Assembly (NCBI GenBank): GCA_002481545.1
Contig: DLEF01000056.1
Span: 16,768-80,767, forward strand
Length of the DNA stretch: 64,000 nucleotides
Reading direction: 5' to 3'
Source: Cyanobacteria bacterium UBA7753
Lineage (GTDB): Bacteria > Cyanobacteriota > Vampirovibrionia > Gastranaerophilales > Gastranaerophilaceae
The position numbers and the translations under genes were made by a program. The number at the start of each line of letters is the position of its first letter. The first letter of the stretch is position 1. Positions 45,202 through 54,094 of this stretch are shown here, one piece after another. The notes below the pieces were generated by a model. It was given only the letters and a program-made list of their open reading frames with translations, had not been told where the DNA came from and made no database searches.

Positions 45202-47439
45202 ATGGCTAATTTTTTATCAGCGACAGCAAATTATGAAGACTACAGCACGAGAGCATCCGCAAATATAAACAGTCATGTTTTGAGAAATAATGAAAGCGGG
45301 CTTAAAAAGACATTCAACTTTTTTCAAGGTGATGCTAAAATCCTGTTATTAAACGGATTTGCTGGAGTCGGCAAAAAGCAGATTGCCGATCATACTCTCT
45401 CCTATGTTGATAAAAACACTATTATCCTAAAATATGTTTGTACGGAATCTTCCAAACTGGATGATATTCATTTAACATTTTTGGACACTTTGAAGAAAAA
45501 AACTTCCCTCAAAAGCTCCGCAGAGTTGGATGCAATCTCTGCCATAAACGATAAAATAGATTATATTATAACAAAATTAGACCTTAATTATATAATCGTT
45601 TTATACAATTTTGACAACATAAAAGAAGAGAACAGGCAGGACATTTTAAACTACATTTTTGCAATGTCCGAAAAAAGTAACATTAAAACTGTTATTGTGT
45701 CGAGGGTTTTTGACTCTGACGTTATCCCCGAAAAGATAAAATACGTAAAAGTCATGGTTAAGGCTCTGTCTAAACTTTTGATGGAAACATATATGAAAGA
45801 GTTTGGGATAAAAGTAACTCCGCAGATGTCGGAACAGTTTTACAGGTTATCCAGAGGATATTTTTTCAGCGTATGTATAGCAATTAAAATAATGATAAAC
45901 CAAGGGTATGCACTCAATGATTTAATCGTACAATATACAAATTCGGGGTTAAAATTTGATGATTTTCTGGCGCAAACTTATTACAGATTGATTGTAGGGA
46001 CGACGAAATCCGCATTTAACCTTTTTGTAAAATTGCACCACGGACTAAATTTAAAAATATTACAAACAATCGGGAGCTATCCCGAAACCATATTTAAAAC
46101 ATTGAGTGACAATTATTATATCTATAAAAAAGACGGACTCTATTATCCTTCCGAGTATTTGAAACTCCAATTGGCTCCGATTATAGGCGATGAAATCACT
46201 AAAAAATATTTAATCGCGTACTATGAAAAACAGATAGAGCTTCCGCCGGAGGAGAGAGATTTTATAATCTCAAGAGCGTCTTTGCAGGACGAGATTGCGT
46301 TCTATAAAAATATAAATATTCCGCCTAAAGAAAAGCCGGAGGCTCCTAAAGAAGAAGCCAAACCTGCGGAAACAGCTCCCGCTAAACCGAAAGAAGATTG
46401 GTCAAACCTGTCCGTTATGGATTTATTGAACAAAGCTGCGGAAGCATTTGGTAAATACGATTACATAAAAACGGTTGAGATATTAACTTCTGTTTTATCC
46501 AGAAAAGAAGAGCTAATAAAAGAGGATAAATTATTCCTCGTTTATGGTATTCTCGCACAGACTTATGATGCCCTGCAGAAATGGAAATACGCGCTGTATT
46601 ATTATGACATGCTCGAGAAACACTATACCGAACTTGAGAAAAAAGACAGCGTTCAAATGGTTCAGCTTGAGAAAGCACATATTTACTATAAAAGTTACAG
46701 AATTATTGATTCCATAAAACTGCTCAAAATGCTTACCGCAAACTCTAAGAATAAATCCATACTTTCAAAATGTAATATTCTTTTGGGAAATATTGCACTT
46801 TCAGCATCAAATAAAGAGTTGGCAAAACAATATTACAAAGAAGGCGTCCAAGAGATTGACGAGAACACGGAAAACCCTATCAAGATGGAGCTGTACTTTA
46901 AATATGCGGTATTGTCGGATGAAAAGAACGATATCAATGACGCGGTAGAATATTATCAAAAATGTATAAGTATAAATGAGCCGACTTGTAAGTATAAAGC
47001 TCTTGCATACTCTAATTTGGCGGATTTGTTCTATGATAACGATTTGTACGAAGAGGCAAAAGAATGTTATGAAAACGCATACTCTTCCGATAAAGTAAAC
47101 AATAACGCCTACGGGATGTATTATGCGCTATCAAAGATTATAGAGCTTACCGATAAAAGAGAAAAAGACAAATTATTGCAAATGGCAATCGAGGCAAAGT
47201 CTCTCGCTACGAAATCGCAGGATTATAACGCAATGGTTGATGCGACAATCAAGCTCGGGGATGTTTATTATGATTTTCCTGATCCCGAAAATGCGCTTAA
47301 ACAGTATTTAGAATTGTACAGGCTGGACAGAGCCGAATTTGGGGAAGAAAACTTCCAAAAAGTAAAATCAAGATTGGATGATATAAAGGTCAGATTGGGT
47401 GATGAAAGATTTGAGGAGTTGGTTCCTAATTATGAGTAA
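45202..47439 (+). CDS. STAND-like P-loop ATPase with TPR repeats
   Basis: 745 residues. The N-terminal NTPase has a Walker A-like G-F-A-G-V-G-K-K at 52-59, in which the usual Thr/Ser after GK is Lys, and a Walker B-like I-I-V-L-Y-N-F-D-N near 132. A helical region to 370 and a Pro/Glu/Ala-rich linker near 370-400 follow. Residues 405-740 carry eight or so TPR-like repeats. The layout is that of signal-transducing ATPases with a TPR sensor, without an effector domain. The stop overlaps rsmG by 8 bases, so it is first in a three-gene operon with rsmG and a YkgJ protein. Confidence 0.75.
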   Translation: MANFLSATANYEDYSTRASANINSHVLRNNESGLKKTFNFFQGDAKILLLNGFAGVGKKQIADHTLSYVDKNTIILKYVCTESSKLDDIHLTFLDTLKKKTSLKSSAELDAISAINDKIDYIITKLDLNYIIVLYNFDNIKEENRQDILNYIFAMSEKSNIKTVIVSRVFDSDVIPEKIKYVKVMVKALSKLLMETYMKEFGIKVTPQMSEQFYRLSRGYFFSVCIAIKIMINQGYALNDLIVQYTNSGLKFDDFLAQTYYRLIVGTTKSAFNLFVKLHHGLNLKILQTIGSYPETIFKTLSDNYYIYKKDGLYYPSEYLKLQLAPIIGDEITKKYLIAYYEKQIELPPEERDFIISRASLQDEIAFYKNINIPPKEKPEAPKEEAKPAETAPAKPKEDWSNLSVMDLLNKAAEAFGKYDYIKTVEILTSVLSRKEELIKEDKLFLVYGILAQTYDALQKWKYALYYYDMLEKHYTELEKKDSVQMVQLEKAHIYYKSYRIIDSIKLLKMLTANSKNKSILSKCNILLGNIALSASNKELAKQYYKEGVQEIDENTENPIKMELYFKYAVLSDEKNDINDAVEYYQKCISINEPTCKYKALAYSNLADLFYDNDLYEEAKECYENAYSSDKVNNNAYGMYYALSKIIELTDKREKDKLLQMAIEAKSLATKSQDYNAMVDATIKLGDVYYDFPDPENALKQYLELYRLDRAEFGEENFQKVKSRLDDIKVRLGDERFEELVPNYE

Positions 47440-48040
47440 AATAGAGATTAAATCGGATTTTAAAGAATATGAAAAATTATTTCTTGAGCAAAATTCCAAG
47501 ATTAATTTAATATCCAAAAACGAAGAAAAATATTTGTATGAAAAACATATCTATGATTCTTTGGGAATAAAACTTTTCTTTGAAAAATATAATTATATCC
47601 CGAAAACGTTACTTGATATCGGAACAGGCGGAGGGTTTCCGTCTCTTCCTATCGCGATTGAATACCCTAAAATAAAAGTAACGGGAATTGACAGCACGGG
47701 TAAAAAAATAAGAGCAGTAACCGAGATTGCAGAAAAACTGGGATTAAAAAATATTGAACTGATAAATGACAGGGTGGAAAATCTGAAAAACAGAAGTTTT
47801 GACGTTGTTACGAGCAGAGCGGTTGCAAAAATTGATAAACTTGTTGAATATGCTTATCCGCTGCTTTCAAAAGGCGGTTACATAGTTCTTTATAAATCCA
47901 GAGGAGTTAATGAGGAAATTAATTCCGCTAAAAATATTATAAGAAGATTTCACTTGAAAATTGAACCGCAAATAGAATATAAGCTTCCTCTGGAAGAAGA
48001 TTATACAAGGGTTTTGGTAATATTACGGAAGGTCGCATGA
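47432..48040 (+). CDS. rsmG: 16S rRNA (guanine-N7)-methyltransferase G
   Basis: 202 residues. It methylates N7 of G527 in 16S rRNA. The S-adenosylmethionine motif L-L-D-I-G-T-G-G-G-F-P-S-L-P is near 65-78, the acidic loop is V-T-G-I-D-S, and the V-T-S-R-A-V-A segment is typical of GidB. The start at 47432 is chosen because GAGGAG lies 12 bases upstream and the family N-terminus follows. It overlaps the P-loop/TPR stop by 8 bases and the next gene by 4 (ATGA). Confidence 0.95.
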   Translation: MSKIEIKSDFKEYEKLFLEQNSKINLISKNEEKYLYEKHIYDSLGIKLFFEKYNYIPKTLLDIGTGGGFPSLPIAIEYPKIKVTGIDSTGKKIRAVTEIAEKLGLKNIELINDRVENLKNRSFDVVTSRAVAKIDKLVEYAYPLLSKGGYIVLYKSRGVNEEINSAKNIIRRFHLKIEPQIEYKLPLEEDYTRVLVILRKVA

Positions 48041-48657
48041 CAGAATACACATTAGAGAAAAGATATCAAATATTTTTAAAATTTTTCCAAAGAGAGTTGG
48101 ATAAAATGTTTAAAAATCAGGCAGAATTTATCAAATGCAAAGAAGGATGTTCTTACTGCTGCGAAAAAGGGGAATATCCGTTCTCCGAGCTTGAGTTTAA
48201 ATTTTTGCTTGAAGGTTATAAAAAACTGGATAGTGACACTAAGGCTAAAATTTTATTTAATATTGCAAAAGTAAATGAAAAAATGGCTAACCACAAAACA
48301 GGCAGATTTATGTATGATTGCCCGTTTTTGATAGAGCACAGATGTTCGGTGTATGAAAACAGAGGAATAATCTGCAGAACTTTCGGTTTGTTATGCGAGC
48401 ACGCTGACGGGAAACTCACAATGCCGTTTTGTCATGAATACGGACTCAATTATTCTGCTGTTTATAATAAGGAAAAAGGACAGATAATCACAACCGACAA
48501 AGACGGCAATAAACTGTGTGAAACAGAACCTAAAGCGTTCAGAATACAGCGTCCACACGTTATGAATTTGACTGTTGCAAAGGATTTGGATATAGATTGG
48601 GGAGAGTCCAAAACACTGATAGATTTTCTGAATGAAAGTAATATTGCTGATTTATAG
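48037..48657 (+). CDS. YkgJ-family Cys-cluster protein
   Basis: 206 residues. C-K-E-G-C-S-Y-C-C near 34-42, then D-C-P-F-L, R-C-S-V-Y-E-N-R-G-I-I-C-R-T-F-G and C-E-H give the zinc/iron-chelating CxxCxxCC signature in its common form. It is a second member of the family in this window, shorter than the one at 43780. Its ATG overlaps the rsmG stop by four bases, so it is third in that operon. Confidence 0.88.
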   Translation: MTEYTLEKRYQIFLKFFQRELDKMFKNQAEFIKCKEGCSYCCEKGEYPFSELEFKFLLEGYKKLDSDTKAKILFNIAKVNEKMANHKTGRFMYDCPFLIEHRCSVYENRGIICRTFGLLCEHADGKLTMPFCHEYGLNYSAVYNKEKGQIITTDKDGNKLCETEPKAFRIQRPHVMNLTVAKDLDIDWGESKTLIDFLNESNIADL

Positions 48658-48660
48658 TAT

Positions 48661-48693
48661 TAAAAAACAGAGGCTGAAAAAATCAACCTCTGT
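48661..48693 (-). terminator. Terminator of outer-membrane protein pair
   Basis: On the minus strand ACAGAGGTTGA pairs with TCAGCCTCTGT, followed by TTTTTTA. It lies 30 bases after the stop of the minus-strand gene at 48722. Confidence 0.75.
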
Positions 48694-48721
48694 AATAATA
48701 AGTTATATGTAAATTAGATTA

Positions 48722-49555
48722 TTAGAATTTGTATCTGACACCAACACCGCCGTTGAAACCAACGTAAGGATGATGACCTGCATTTACAAAACCTTCCCAA
48801 TGTTTCTTACCTACAGCAGCTTCTGTATTCATATAGAAACCGGGTTTGAATTTTCTGTCATCTGCGTGAGTTTGAGCAACGAACTTAATGTTAGCTGCAG
48901 GACCTGCTTCAGCCTTCAAGCTTAAGTTAGGAGCATTTTTAGAACCTTTCTTAAGAGCGGTTTTGTATCTTACACCTGCTGTTACACGCGGGCTGAGTAC
49001 ACCGTAATCATCCCAACCGCCCGGTACATCTCTCAATACAGTGTTAGAAGCACCTGCACCTACAGAGTATTGAAGGTTTTTGTTTTTCTTAGATTGGAAC
49101 AATCTTGAATATTGACCGTCAACCATGAAAGTTGTCTTTCCGCCGCTTGCTGAATGGAAAGCTGATACATCAATTAAGTTTTTACCTCTTTCAACTGCAA
49201 CGTGAACTTTTGGAGCAACGCCCGGCATCTTAGTACCGCCAACAACCGCACTAACGTCAGCTGCTAATTTTGTACGATTGCTTGCAACAGTTTCTGATTT
49301 TGCAATTGCGATAGAATCTTCTGCTGCTCTTGCAACTGAATCAGCTTTTGCTTTTGCTACGGAATCAGCCTTGTTCATAACGAATGTACGAGCATCAACT
49401 GCCATATTATCCATTGCTTTCAATGTATCAACAGCTGTTGTTCTTGCTGTATCCTTAACTGCAGTATGAGTTATTTTTTGAGCTGCCGCACTGCCATGAC
49501 CAAACATCAAAGGAAGAGCTACAATGGCTGCTTTTATTGTATTTCTTATATTCAT
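48722..49555 (-). CDS. Outer-membrane beta-barrel-like protein (copy 1)
   Basis: 277 residues. The signal peptide M-N-I-R-N-T-I-K-A-A-I-V-A-L-P-L has probable cleavage after S-A-A-A near 25. A helical Ala/Asp/Ser-rich segment (30-90) precedes alternating beta strands, and the protein ends Y-K-F. The terminal Phe is the usual insertion signal for outer-membrane barrels. It is about half identical to the neighbour at 49591, with the first 60 residues nearly the same, so the pair arose by tandem duplication. GGAGG precedes the ATG. No transport or enzymatic role can be named. Confidence 0.78.
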   Translation of the reverse strand: MNIRNTIKAAIVALPLMFGHGSAAAQKITHTAVKDTARTTAVDTLKAMDNMAVDARTFVMNKADSVAKAKADSVARAAEDSIAIAKSETVASNRTKLAADVSAVVGGTKMPGVAPKVHVAVERGKNLIDVSAFHSASGGKTTFMVDGQYSRLFQSKKNKNLQYSVGAGASNTVLRDVPGGWDDYGVLSPRVTAGVRYKTALKKGSKNAPNLSLKAEAGPAANIKFVAQTHADDRKFKPGFYMNTEAAVGKKHWEGFVNAGHHPYVGFNGGVGVRYKF

Positions 49556-49590
49556 TATAATTTTTCCTCCATAATTTTCTTTATTTATAA

Positions 49591-50418
49591 TTAGAATTTA
49601 TATCTTACACCAACACCTGCATTGAAACCTAAAACAGGGCTATGACCTACTCTGCCGAATGCAGCTACGTGTTTTTTACCAAATTCAGCTTCTGTATTTA
49701 CGTATAAAGCAGGTTTAACTTTGTTATTATTAGGTTTTGCATTGTTGTTGTATTGAATTTTTGCTGCAGGACCTGCTTCAGCCTTGATTGCGAAGTATGA
49801 ATCTGTAGGCCATTCTCTATATGTCATAGGAGTTTTATATCTGAAACCTGCTGTAACACGCGGGCTGAATACGCCGTAGTGTTGAGCACCTTCCTTAATA
49901 TCTCTTACAACGGTATTATTCAAACCGATACCTGCTGTATATTGGAAGTTTCTTATTTTCTTAGAAGGGAACAATCTTGTATATTGACCGTCACCATACA
50001 TTGTTGATTTTCCGTGTGCTGTTGAGTACATAGCTGATGCATCAAATACATCTTTGTGTTTTTGAATACCTACGTGAGCTCTTGTTCCGATGCCGCCAGG
50101 TAAGTGGTGAGCAGCTCCGATAGATACGTCAGCTTCAACTTTTGTTCTGTGGTTAGCCATTGAATCTGCTTTATATGCAATGACTGTTTCTACATTTTTC
50201 TTTGCAACTGAATCAGCTTTTACTGAATCTGCTTTATTCATAACGAAGGTACGAGCATCAACTGCCATATTGTCCATTGCTTTCAATGTATCAACTGCGG
50301 TTGTTCTTGCTGTATCCTTAACTGCTGTGTGTGCTACTTTCTGTGCAGCTGCATTTCCGTGACCGAATAATAAAGGAAGTGCTATAACTGCTGATTTTAA
50401 TGTGTTTCTTATGTTCAT
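49591..50418 (-). CDS. Outer-membrane beta-barrel-like protein (copy 2)
   Basis: 275 residues from the ATG at 50418, which has GGAGG 10 bases upstream; a TTG three codons earlier is in frame. It shares signal peptide, helical segment, barrel spacing and terminal Y-K-F with the product at 48722. The helical segment is shorter by about ten residues, and the barrel strands differ in loops, as expected for surface-exposed parts under diversifying pressure. The two genes are 35 bases apart and probably share the promoter upstream of this one. Confidence 0.78.
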   Translation of the reverse strand: MNIRNTLKSAVIALPLLFGHGNAAAQKVAHTAVKDTARTTAVDTLKAMDNMAVDARTFVMNKADSVKADSVAKKNVETVIAYKADSMANHRTKVEADVSIGAAHHLPGGIGTRAHVGIQKHKDVFDASAMYSTAHGKSTMYGDGQYTRLFPSKKIRNFQYTAGIGLNNTVVRDIKEGAQHYGVFSPRVTAGFRYKTPMTYREWPTDSYFAIKAEAGPAAKIQYNNNAKPNNNKVKPALYVNTEAEFGKKHVAAFGRVGHSPVLGFNAGVGVRYKF

Positions 50419-50518
50419 CTTGAACAATCCTCCTTAAATTTTCTTTTTAATTGGTTAACTAGTGTCTCTGTGACAATAATAATTGTGAAGATTTTATTTT
50501 GCTGTTTATTTTAAAATG

Positions 50519-50547
50519 TTTACAAATGTTTACAAATTTTATATAAT
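50519..50547 (+). promoter_or_regulatory. rnhA promoter, leaderless
   Basis: TTTACA (50519-50524), 17 bases, TATAAT (50542-50547), then six bases to the ATG. The best consensus promoter in the window; the transcript would start at the initiation codon. The -35 overlaps a direct repeat of GTTTACAAAT. Confidence 0.65.
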
Positions 50548-50553
50548 ATACTC

Positions 50554-51045
50554 ATGGGAAATAAGCCAAAAGTAGAAATATATTCAGACGGAGCATGCAG
50601 CGGAAACCCCGGTAAAGGCGGGTATGGAACGGTACTCCGGTATCAAAAACAAAACGGGGATTTTGTAATAAAAAAATTATCCCAAGGGTTTGAAAAAACT
50701 ACAAATAACAGAATGGAAATTTTAGGTGCTATTGTAGGATTAGAGGCACTTAAAGCACCATGTGATGTCATTTTGACATCAGACAGCAAATATCTTATAG
50801 ATGCAATAAAACAAAAATGGTTGGAAAACTGGATTAAGCGAGGTTGGAAAACGGCAGGGAAAAAGCCCGTCAAAAATGTCGATTTATGGAAACGGTTTTT
50901 AGAGGCAGTAAAACCGCATAAGATAGAGTATGTGTGGGTAAAAGGGCATAACGGGCATGAATTTAATGAGATTTGTGACAAGTTGGCGGTCGCGGCATAC
51001 AATGGTGCAAATTTAGAAAAAGATGACGGATTTGAGGGCGAATAA
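50554..51045 (+). CDS. rnhA: Ribonuclease HI
   Basis: 163 residues. It cleaves the RNA strand of RNA-DNA hybrids. The four acidic metal ligands are visible: Asp in I-Y-S-D-G-A-C near 11, Glu in N-R-M-E near 54, Asp in L-T-S-D-S near 76, and Asp in N-E-I-C-D near 141. The handle region with [10 protein letters not shown] is present, as in E. coli RnhA. It has its own consensus promoter and no ribosome binding site. Confidence 0.97.
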   Translation: MGNKPKVEIYSDGACSGNPGKGGYGTVLRYQKQNGDFVIKKLSQGFEKTTNNRMEILGAIVGLEALKAPCDVILTSDSKYLIDAIKQKWLENWIKRGWKTAGKKPVKNVDLWKRFLEAVKPHKIEYVWVKGHNGHEFNEICDKLAVAAYNGANLEKDDGFEGE

Positions 51046-51053
51046 TATAGTTT

Positions 51054-51092
51054 TGTTACATTTTTAGGGCCTTTGTTACAATTTTTGTTACA
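51054..51092 (+). promoter_or_regulatory. Three TGTTACA repeats upstream of pgi
   Basis: TGTTACA occurs at 51054, 51074 and 51086 in the same orientation, just upstream of a TATAAT at 51110-51115. Spacing of 20 and 12 bases suits a protein bound along one face. The same heptamer occurs upstream of several other genes here. Confidence 0.45.
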
Positions 51093-51149
51093 AATACGGC
51101 ATGTTTTTAATATAATCGTATTAAGGGATGAAACTCATGAGGGGTGTAA

Positions 51150-52538
51150 ATGATTAAGTTTGATTATAAAGGAGTCAGTTCGGATGTAATCGGAGAAGAA
51201 AACGGGCTGGACATTGAGAAAGAATTTTCCGATTACCATGACAGAATTACTCAAATAATAGCAGATTTAAACCAACGTAAAGACAAACCGGGGCAATGGT
51301 TACAGTGGATGAACCTCGGATACAACGAAGAGACCGTATGGTATGTAAAAGAATATGCATCTATGGTTGAAAACAGATTTGATAATATTTTGGTTTTGGG
51401 GATAGGCGGTTCTGCTCTCGGCGGATTAGCCATGACTGAAGCTCTTTTAAAACCTTATTGGAACTTTTTAACCCCGAAACAAAGACAAAATTTCCCGAGA
51501 ATATTTTTCTTGGATAACATTGATCCTGACTCTATGCAGAGTTTACTTGAAATGCTCGATTTGAAACGCACATTGGTCAATGTTATTACAAAATCCGGTT
51601 CTACAGCCGAAACCATGGCTCAATACATGATTGTAAAAGACATGCTCGAAAAAGAACTCGGCGATGAATACAGAAAAAATATTGTCGCAACTACCGACAA
51701 GCAAACAGGGATTTTAAGACAACTGGCAGATCAGGAAGGATATAAAACATTCGTTATTCCTGATGATGTTGGCGGAAGATTTTCTGTATTCTCGGCAGTC
51801 GGACTTTTACCGCTTGCCTTAGTCGGAATAGATATTGATCACATTATGCAGGGCATAAAAGATATGGATTTGGCTCTCAAAAACACCGATATCCATAACA
51901 ATATTGCAGCCCAAAACGCACTTATCCATTATCTTATGGACACTAAGAAGGGTAAGAAAATATCAGTTATGATGCCTTATTCTTCAAGACTCAGATATGT
52001 TTCCGATTGGTATGTACACCTCTGGGCAGAATCTTTGGGCAAGGCAACAAACAATGACGGAAATATCGTACACGTAGGACAAACCCCTCTAAAAGCAATG
52101 GGTGCAACGGATCAGTATGCAGAGCTCCAATTGTTCAATGAAGGTCCTAACGATAAAATTATCAATTTTGTAAGAGTAGAAAATTTTGATACCAATTTGG
52201 AAATCCCTAAGATTTTTGAATATACAGGGATAGGTTATTTAGGCGGAAAGACAATAAACGACTTGTTGAATGCGGAAGCGGATTCAACAAAAGTAACGCT
52301 TTCAAACCACTTAAGACCTACCGTAACTATTACGTTACCTGAGATTGACGGATACAACCTCGCACAATTGTTATACATGCTGGAAGTTCAAACCGCTATC
52401 GCAGGGGAATTGTATAACATCAATACTTTCAACCAATCAGGTGTAGAACAGGCAAAGAATTACACTTATGCTCTTATGGGACGCTCGGGCTATGAAGAAT
52501 CAGCGTCAGAGATTAACGGTAAATTGCTGACAGTGTAG
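51150..52538 (+). CDS. pgi: Glucose-6-phosphate isomerase
   Basis: 462 residues, the short bacterial form. It interconverts glucose 6-phosphate and fructose 6-phosphate. Marks: G-I-G-G-S-A-L-G near 84, T-K-S-G-S-T-A-E near 149 (phosphate-binding), D-D-V-G-G-R-F-S-V near 210, the catalytic Glu in L-W-A-E-S near 292, and the C-terminal catalytic Lys region Q-S-G-V-E-Q-A-K-N. Unlike the leaderless neighbours it has a leader of about 30 nt with GAGGGG before the ATG, and three TGTTACA motifs upstream. Confidence 0.97.
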   Translation: MIKFDYKGVSSDVIGEENGLDIEKEFSDYHDRITQIIADLNQRKDKPGQWLQWMNLGYNEETVWYVKEYASMVENRFDNILVLGIGGSALGGLAMTEALLKPYWNFLTPKQRQNFPRIFFLDNIDPDSMQSLLEMLDLKRTLVNVITKSGSTAETMAQYMIVKDMLEKELGDEYRKNIVATTDKQTGILRQLADQEGYKTFVIPDDVGGRFSVFSAVGLLPLALVGIDIDHIMQGIKDMDLALKNTDIHNNIAAQNALIHYLMDTKKGKKISVMMPYSSRLRYVSDWYVHLWAESLGKATNNDGNIVHVGQTPLKAMGATDQYAELQLFNEGPNDKIINFVRVENFDTNLEIPKIFEYTGIGYLGGKTINDLLNAEADSTKVTLSNHLRPTVTITLPEIDGYNLAQLLYMLEVQTAIAGELYNINTFNQSGVEQAKNYTYALMGRSGYEESASEINGKLLTV

Positions 52539-52586
52539 GATAATGCGTAATTATTCTGTGGGAGAGTGTATGGTAGACTTTAGAAA

Positions 52587-52610
52587 GTAGGGTGCGTTAG
52601 CGAACGCACC
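52587..52610 (+). repeat. REP-like hairpin
   Basis: GTAG, then a perfect 8-bp stem GGTGCGTT/AACGCACC with an AGCG loop. It follows pgi by 50 bases and may also stabilise its mRNA end. Confidence 0.78.
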
Positions 52611-52658
52611 GACATAATCTAGGGCAGGCATTGTCTTACAAAAATATTACTGTAATAA

Positions 52659-52704
52659 AAATGGCGGACACAAGCATGTTTAACATGTCTTATATCCGCC
52701 ATTT
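52659..52704. repeat. Long intergenic inverted repeat
   Basis: AAATGGCGGA and TCCGCCATTT form a 10-bp stem; inside, ACATG/CATGT can extend it. No ORF lies within. It sits between convergent pgi and a small minus-strand gene and could act as a terminator. Confidence 0.6.
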
Positions 52705-52740
52705 AGTGCTATTTATACTTCGTTTACGCTATACAGCTAC

Positions 52741-52760
52741 GTATGGTGCGATTCCGCACC
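52741..52760 (+). repeat. REP-like hairpin with GTAT head
   Basis: GTAT followed by GGTGCG, ATTC loop and CGCACC. The head differs from GTAG by one base; the stem matches the first REP family. Confidence 0.55.
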
Positions 52761-52767
52761 AACATAA

Positions 52768-52980
52768 CTATGTTGCGGCAAAGCCGCTTTTATTAAATCT
52801 AATCATATTTGCCAGTTTGTCTTTCTTTTCGACAATACGTTGGTAATCATTTTTCAGGTCATCCAACTCAAGCAACAATTTGACCAAGTCTTTACGTCTG
52901 TTTACGTCCAATGCTCCTTTCTGTGAGACTTCGGTCAGACTGCCCGGAAGGCAACCTCTTTTAAACTGTTCCATATCCAT
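52768..52980 (-). CDS. Small hypothetical protein
   Basis: 70 residues from the ATG at 52980, which has GGAG 8 bases upstream; the frame extends to 53037, but the extra part overlaps the upstream gene. Charged, helical, with a predicted coiled coil near 30-60 and no membrane segment. The ATG is four bases after the stop of the upstream small gene, so the two form an operon. No family is recognised. Confidence 0.6.
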   Translation of the reverse strand: MDMEQFKRGCLPGSLTEVSQKGALDVNRRKDLVKLLLELDDLKNDYQRIVEKKDKLANMIRFNKSGFAAT

Positions 52981-52984
52981 ATTA

Positions 52985-53179
52985 TTACGCTCCTTGGTAC
53001 AATGATTGAAGATAATCAACCATATCATAGTTTCCATACTTAAAAGTGTAAGGCTGCTTTGAATATTCGCTCACCTCACGCTTAATTTCTTTAAATTCGG
53101 GACTGTTGAAATTGAAACCGGTCATTTCCGCAAAATCAACCATCATCTCATCAACATCCACGTTAAAATACTTATCCAT
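52985..53179 (-). CDS. Small hypothetical protein
   Basis: 64 residues, acidic N-terminal half with several Met and Phe, no signal peptide. AGAGG lies about 10 bases before the ATG. First gene of a two-gene minus-strand unit lying between pgi and rpiB. No family is recognised; the good ribosome binding sites of both genes argue that they are real. Confidence 0.6.
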   Translation of the reverse strand: MDKYFNVDVDEMMVDFAEMTGFNFNSPEFKEIKREVSEYSKQPYTFKYGNYDMVDYLQSLYQGA

Positions 53180-53355
53180 ACCTTTTACCTCTAATCAATC
53201 TCAGTACTAACAATATTAATTACGGTACACTTTTATTAAAACTTTAGCGATATTGAACAAATGTTTACTTTTTGTTACAATTGAGAAGTAAATGTATTTT
53301 GCAAATTGGGTACATCCCAATGGTTGACAGTAATTCAGAACGAACGGAGAATATT

Positions 53356-53811
53356 ATGAAATTGTATATTGGCTCGGATCACGGCGGATATAATCTTAAA
53401 CAAAAGATAAAAGAAGTTTTTACACCAATGGGTTATGAATTTGAGGATGTCGGAACGGACTCCACGGAATCTTGCGATTATCCTGTTTTTGCATCAAAGT
53501 TATGCGAAAAAGTTTTGGCTGAACCTGACGGCAAAGGGATTTTGGTTTGCGGAACGGGGATTGGCATGTCCATTGCGGCAAATAAGTTTAAGGGGATAAG
53601 AGCTTCCCATTGTACGGACACATTCGCTGCCCGCATGACAAGAGAACACAACAACTCTAACGTTTTATGCCTCGGCGAACGAATCACGGGGCAAGACCTT
53701 GCAATAGATATTGTTGAGATTTGGTTAAAGACACCGTTTTCTAACGGCGAAAGACACTTGAGACGTCTTGATGAGATAAAAGCTATAGAAGACAGACAGA
53801 GCGATAAATAA
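53356..53811 (+). CDS. rpiB: Ribose-5-phosphate isomerase B
   Basis: 151 residues from the ATG at 53356, chosen for its GGAG site and because the RpiB/LacAB N-terminus (K-L-Y-I-G-S-D-H-G-G) starts there; the frame runs open to 53272. It interconverts ribulose and ribose 5-phosphates. Marks: the S-D-H-G-G loop, D-Y-P near 43, the catalytic Cys in L-V-C-G-T-G-I-G-M-S, H in A-S-H-C-T, and R-E-H-N-N-S-N-V-L-C-L-G. A strong terminator follows. TGTTACA lies at 53273-53279. Confidence 0.96.
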   Translation: MKLYIGSDHGGYNLKQKIKEVFTPMGYEFEDVGTDSTESCDYPVFASKLCEKVLAEPDGKGILVCGTGIGMSIAANKFKGIRASHCTDTFAARMTREHNNSNVLCLGERITGQDLAIDIVEIWLKTPFSNGERHLRRLDEIKAIEDRQSDK

Positions 53812-53834
53812 TAAGTAAATCGAATAAGTTTATA

Positions 53835-53866
53835 AAAACCCGTATTACAGTGTAGTACGGGTTTTT
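53835..53866 (+). terminator. Terminator after rpiB
   Basis: AAAACCCGTA and TACGGGTTTT form a 10-bp stem followed by further T, 24 bases after the rpiB stop. Confidence 0.88.
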
Positions 53867-54094
53867 GAGTTGTATTGTTAAATTTTGTAAAAACATGTAT
53901 TCATTTAGGGTTGAAAAAAGTAAAACATGGTTTAAACTGAGAGTGAGGGGAATAAGAAAATAGATTACATTTATCCATTACTATTCATATTATTGTACTT
54001 CGGCTATTGCTACCTGTATTGCAAAGTAAATGTAAACAGATGTAACAATATTCATCAAGCGTGAAATCAATAAAACTCAAATAACTTTATATAG

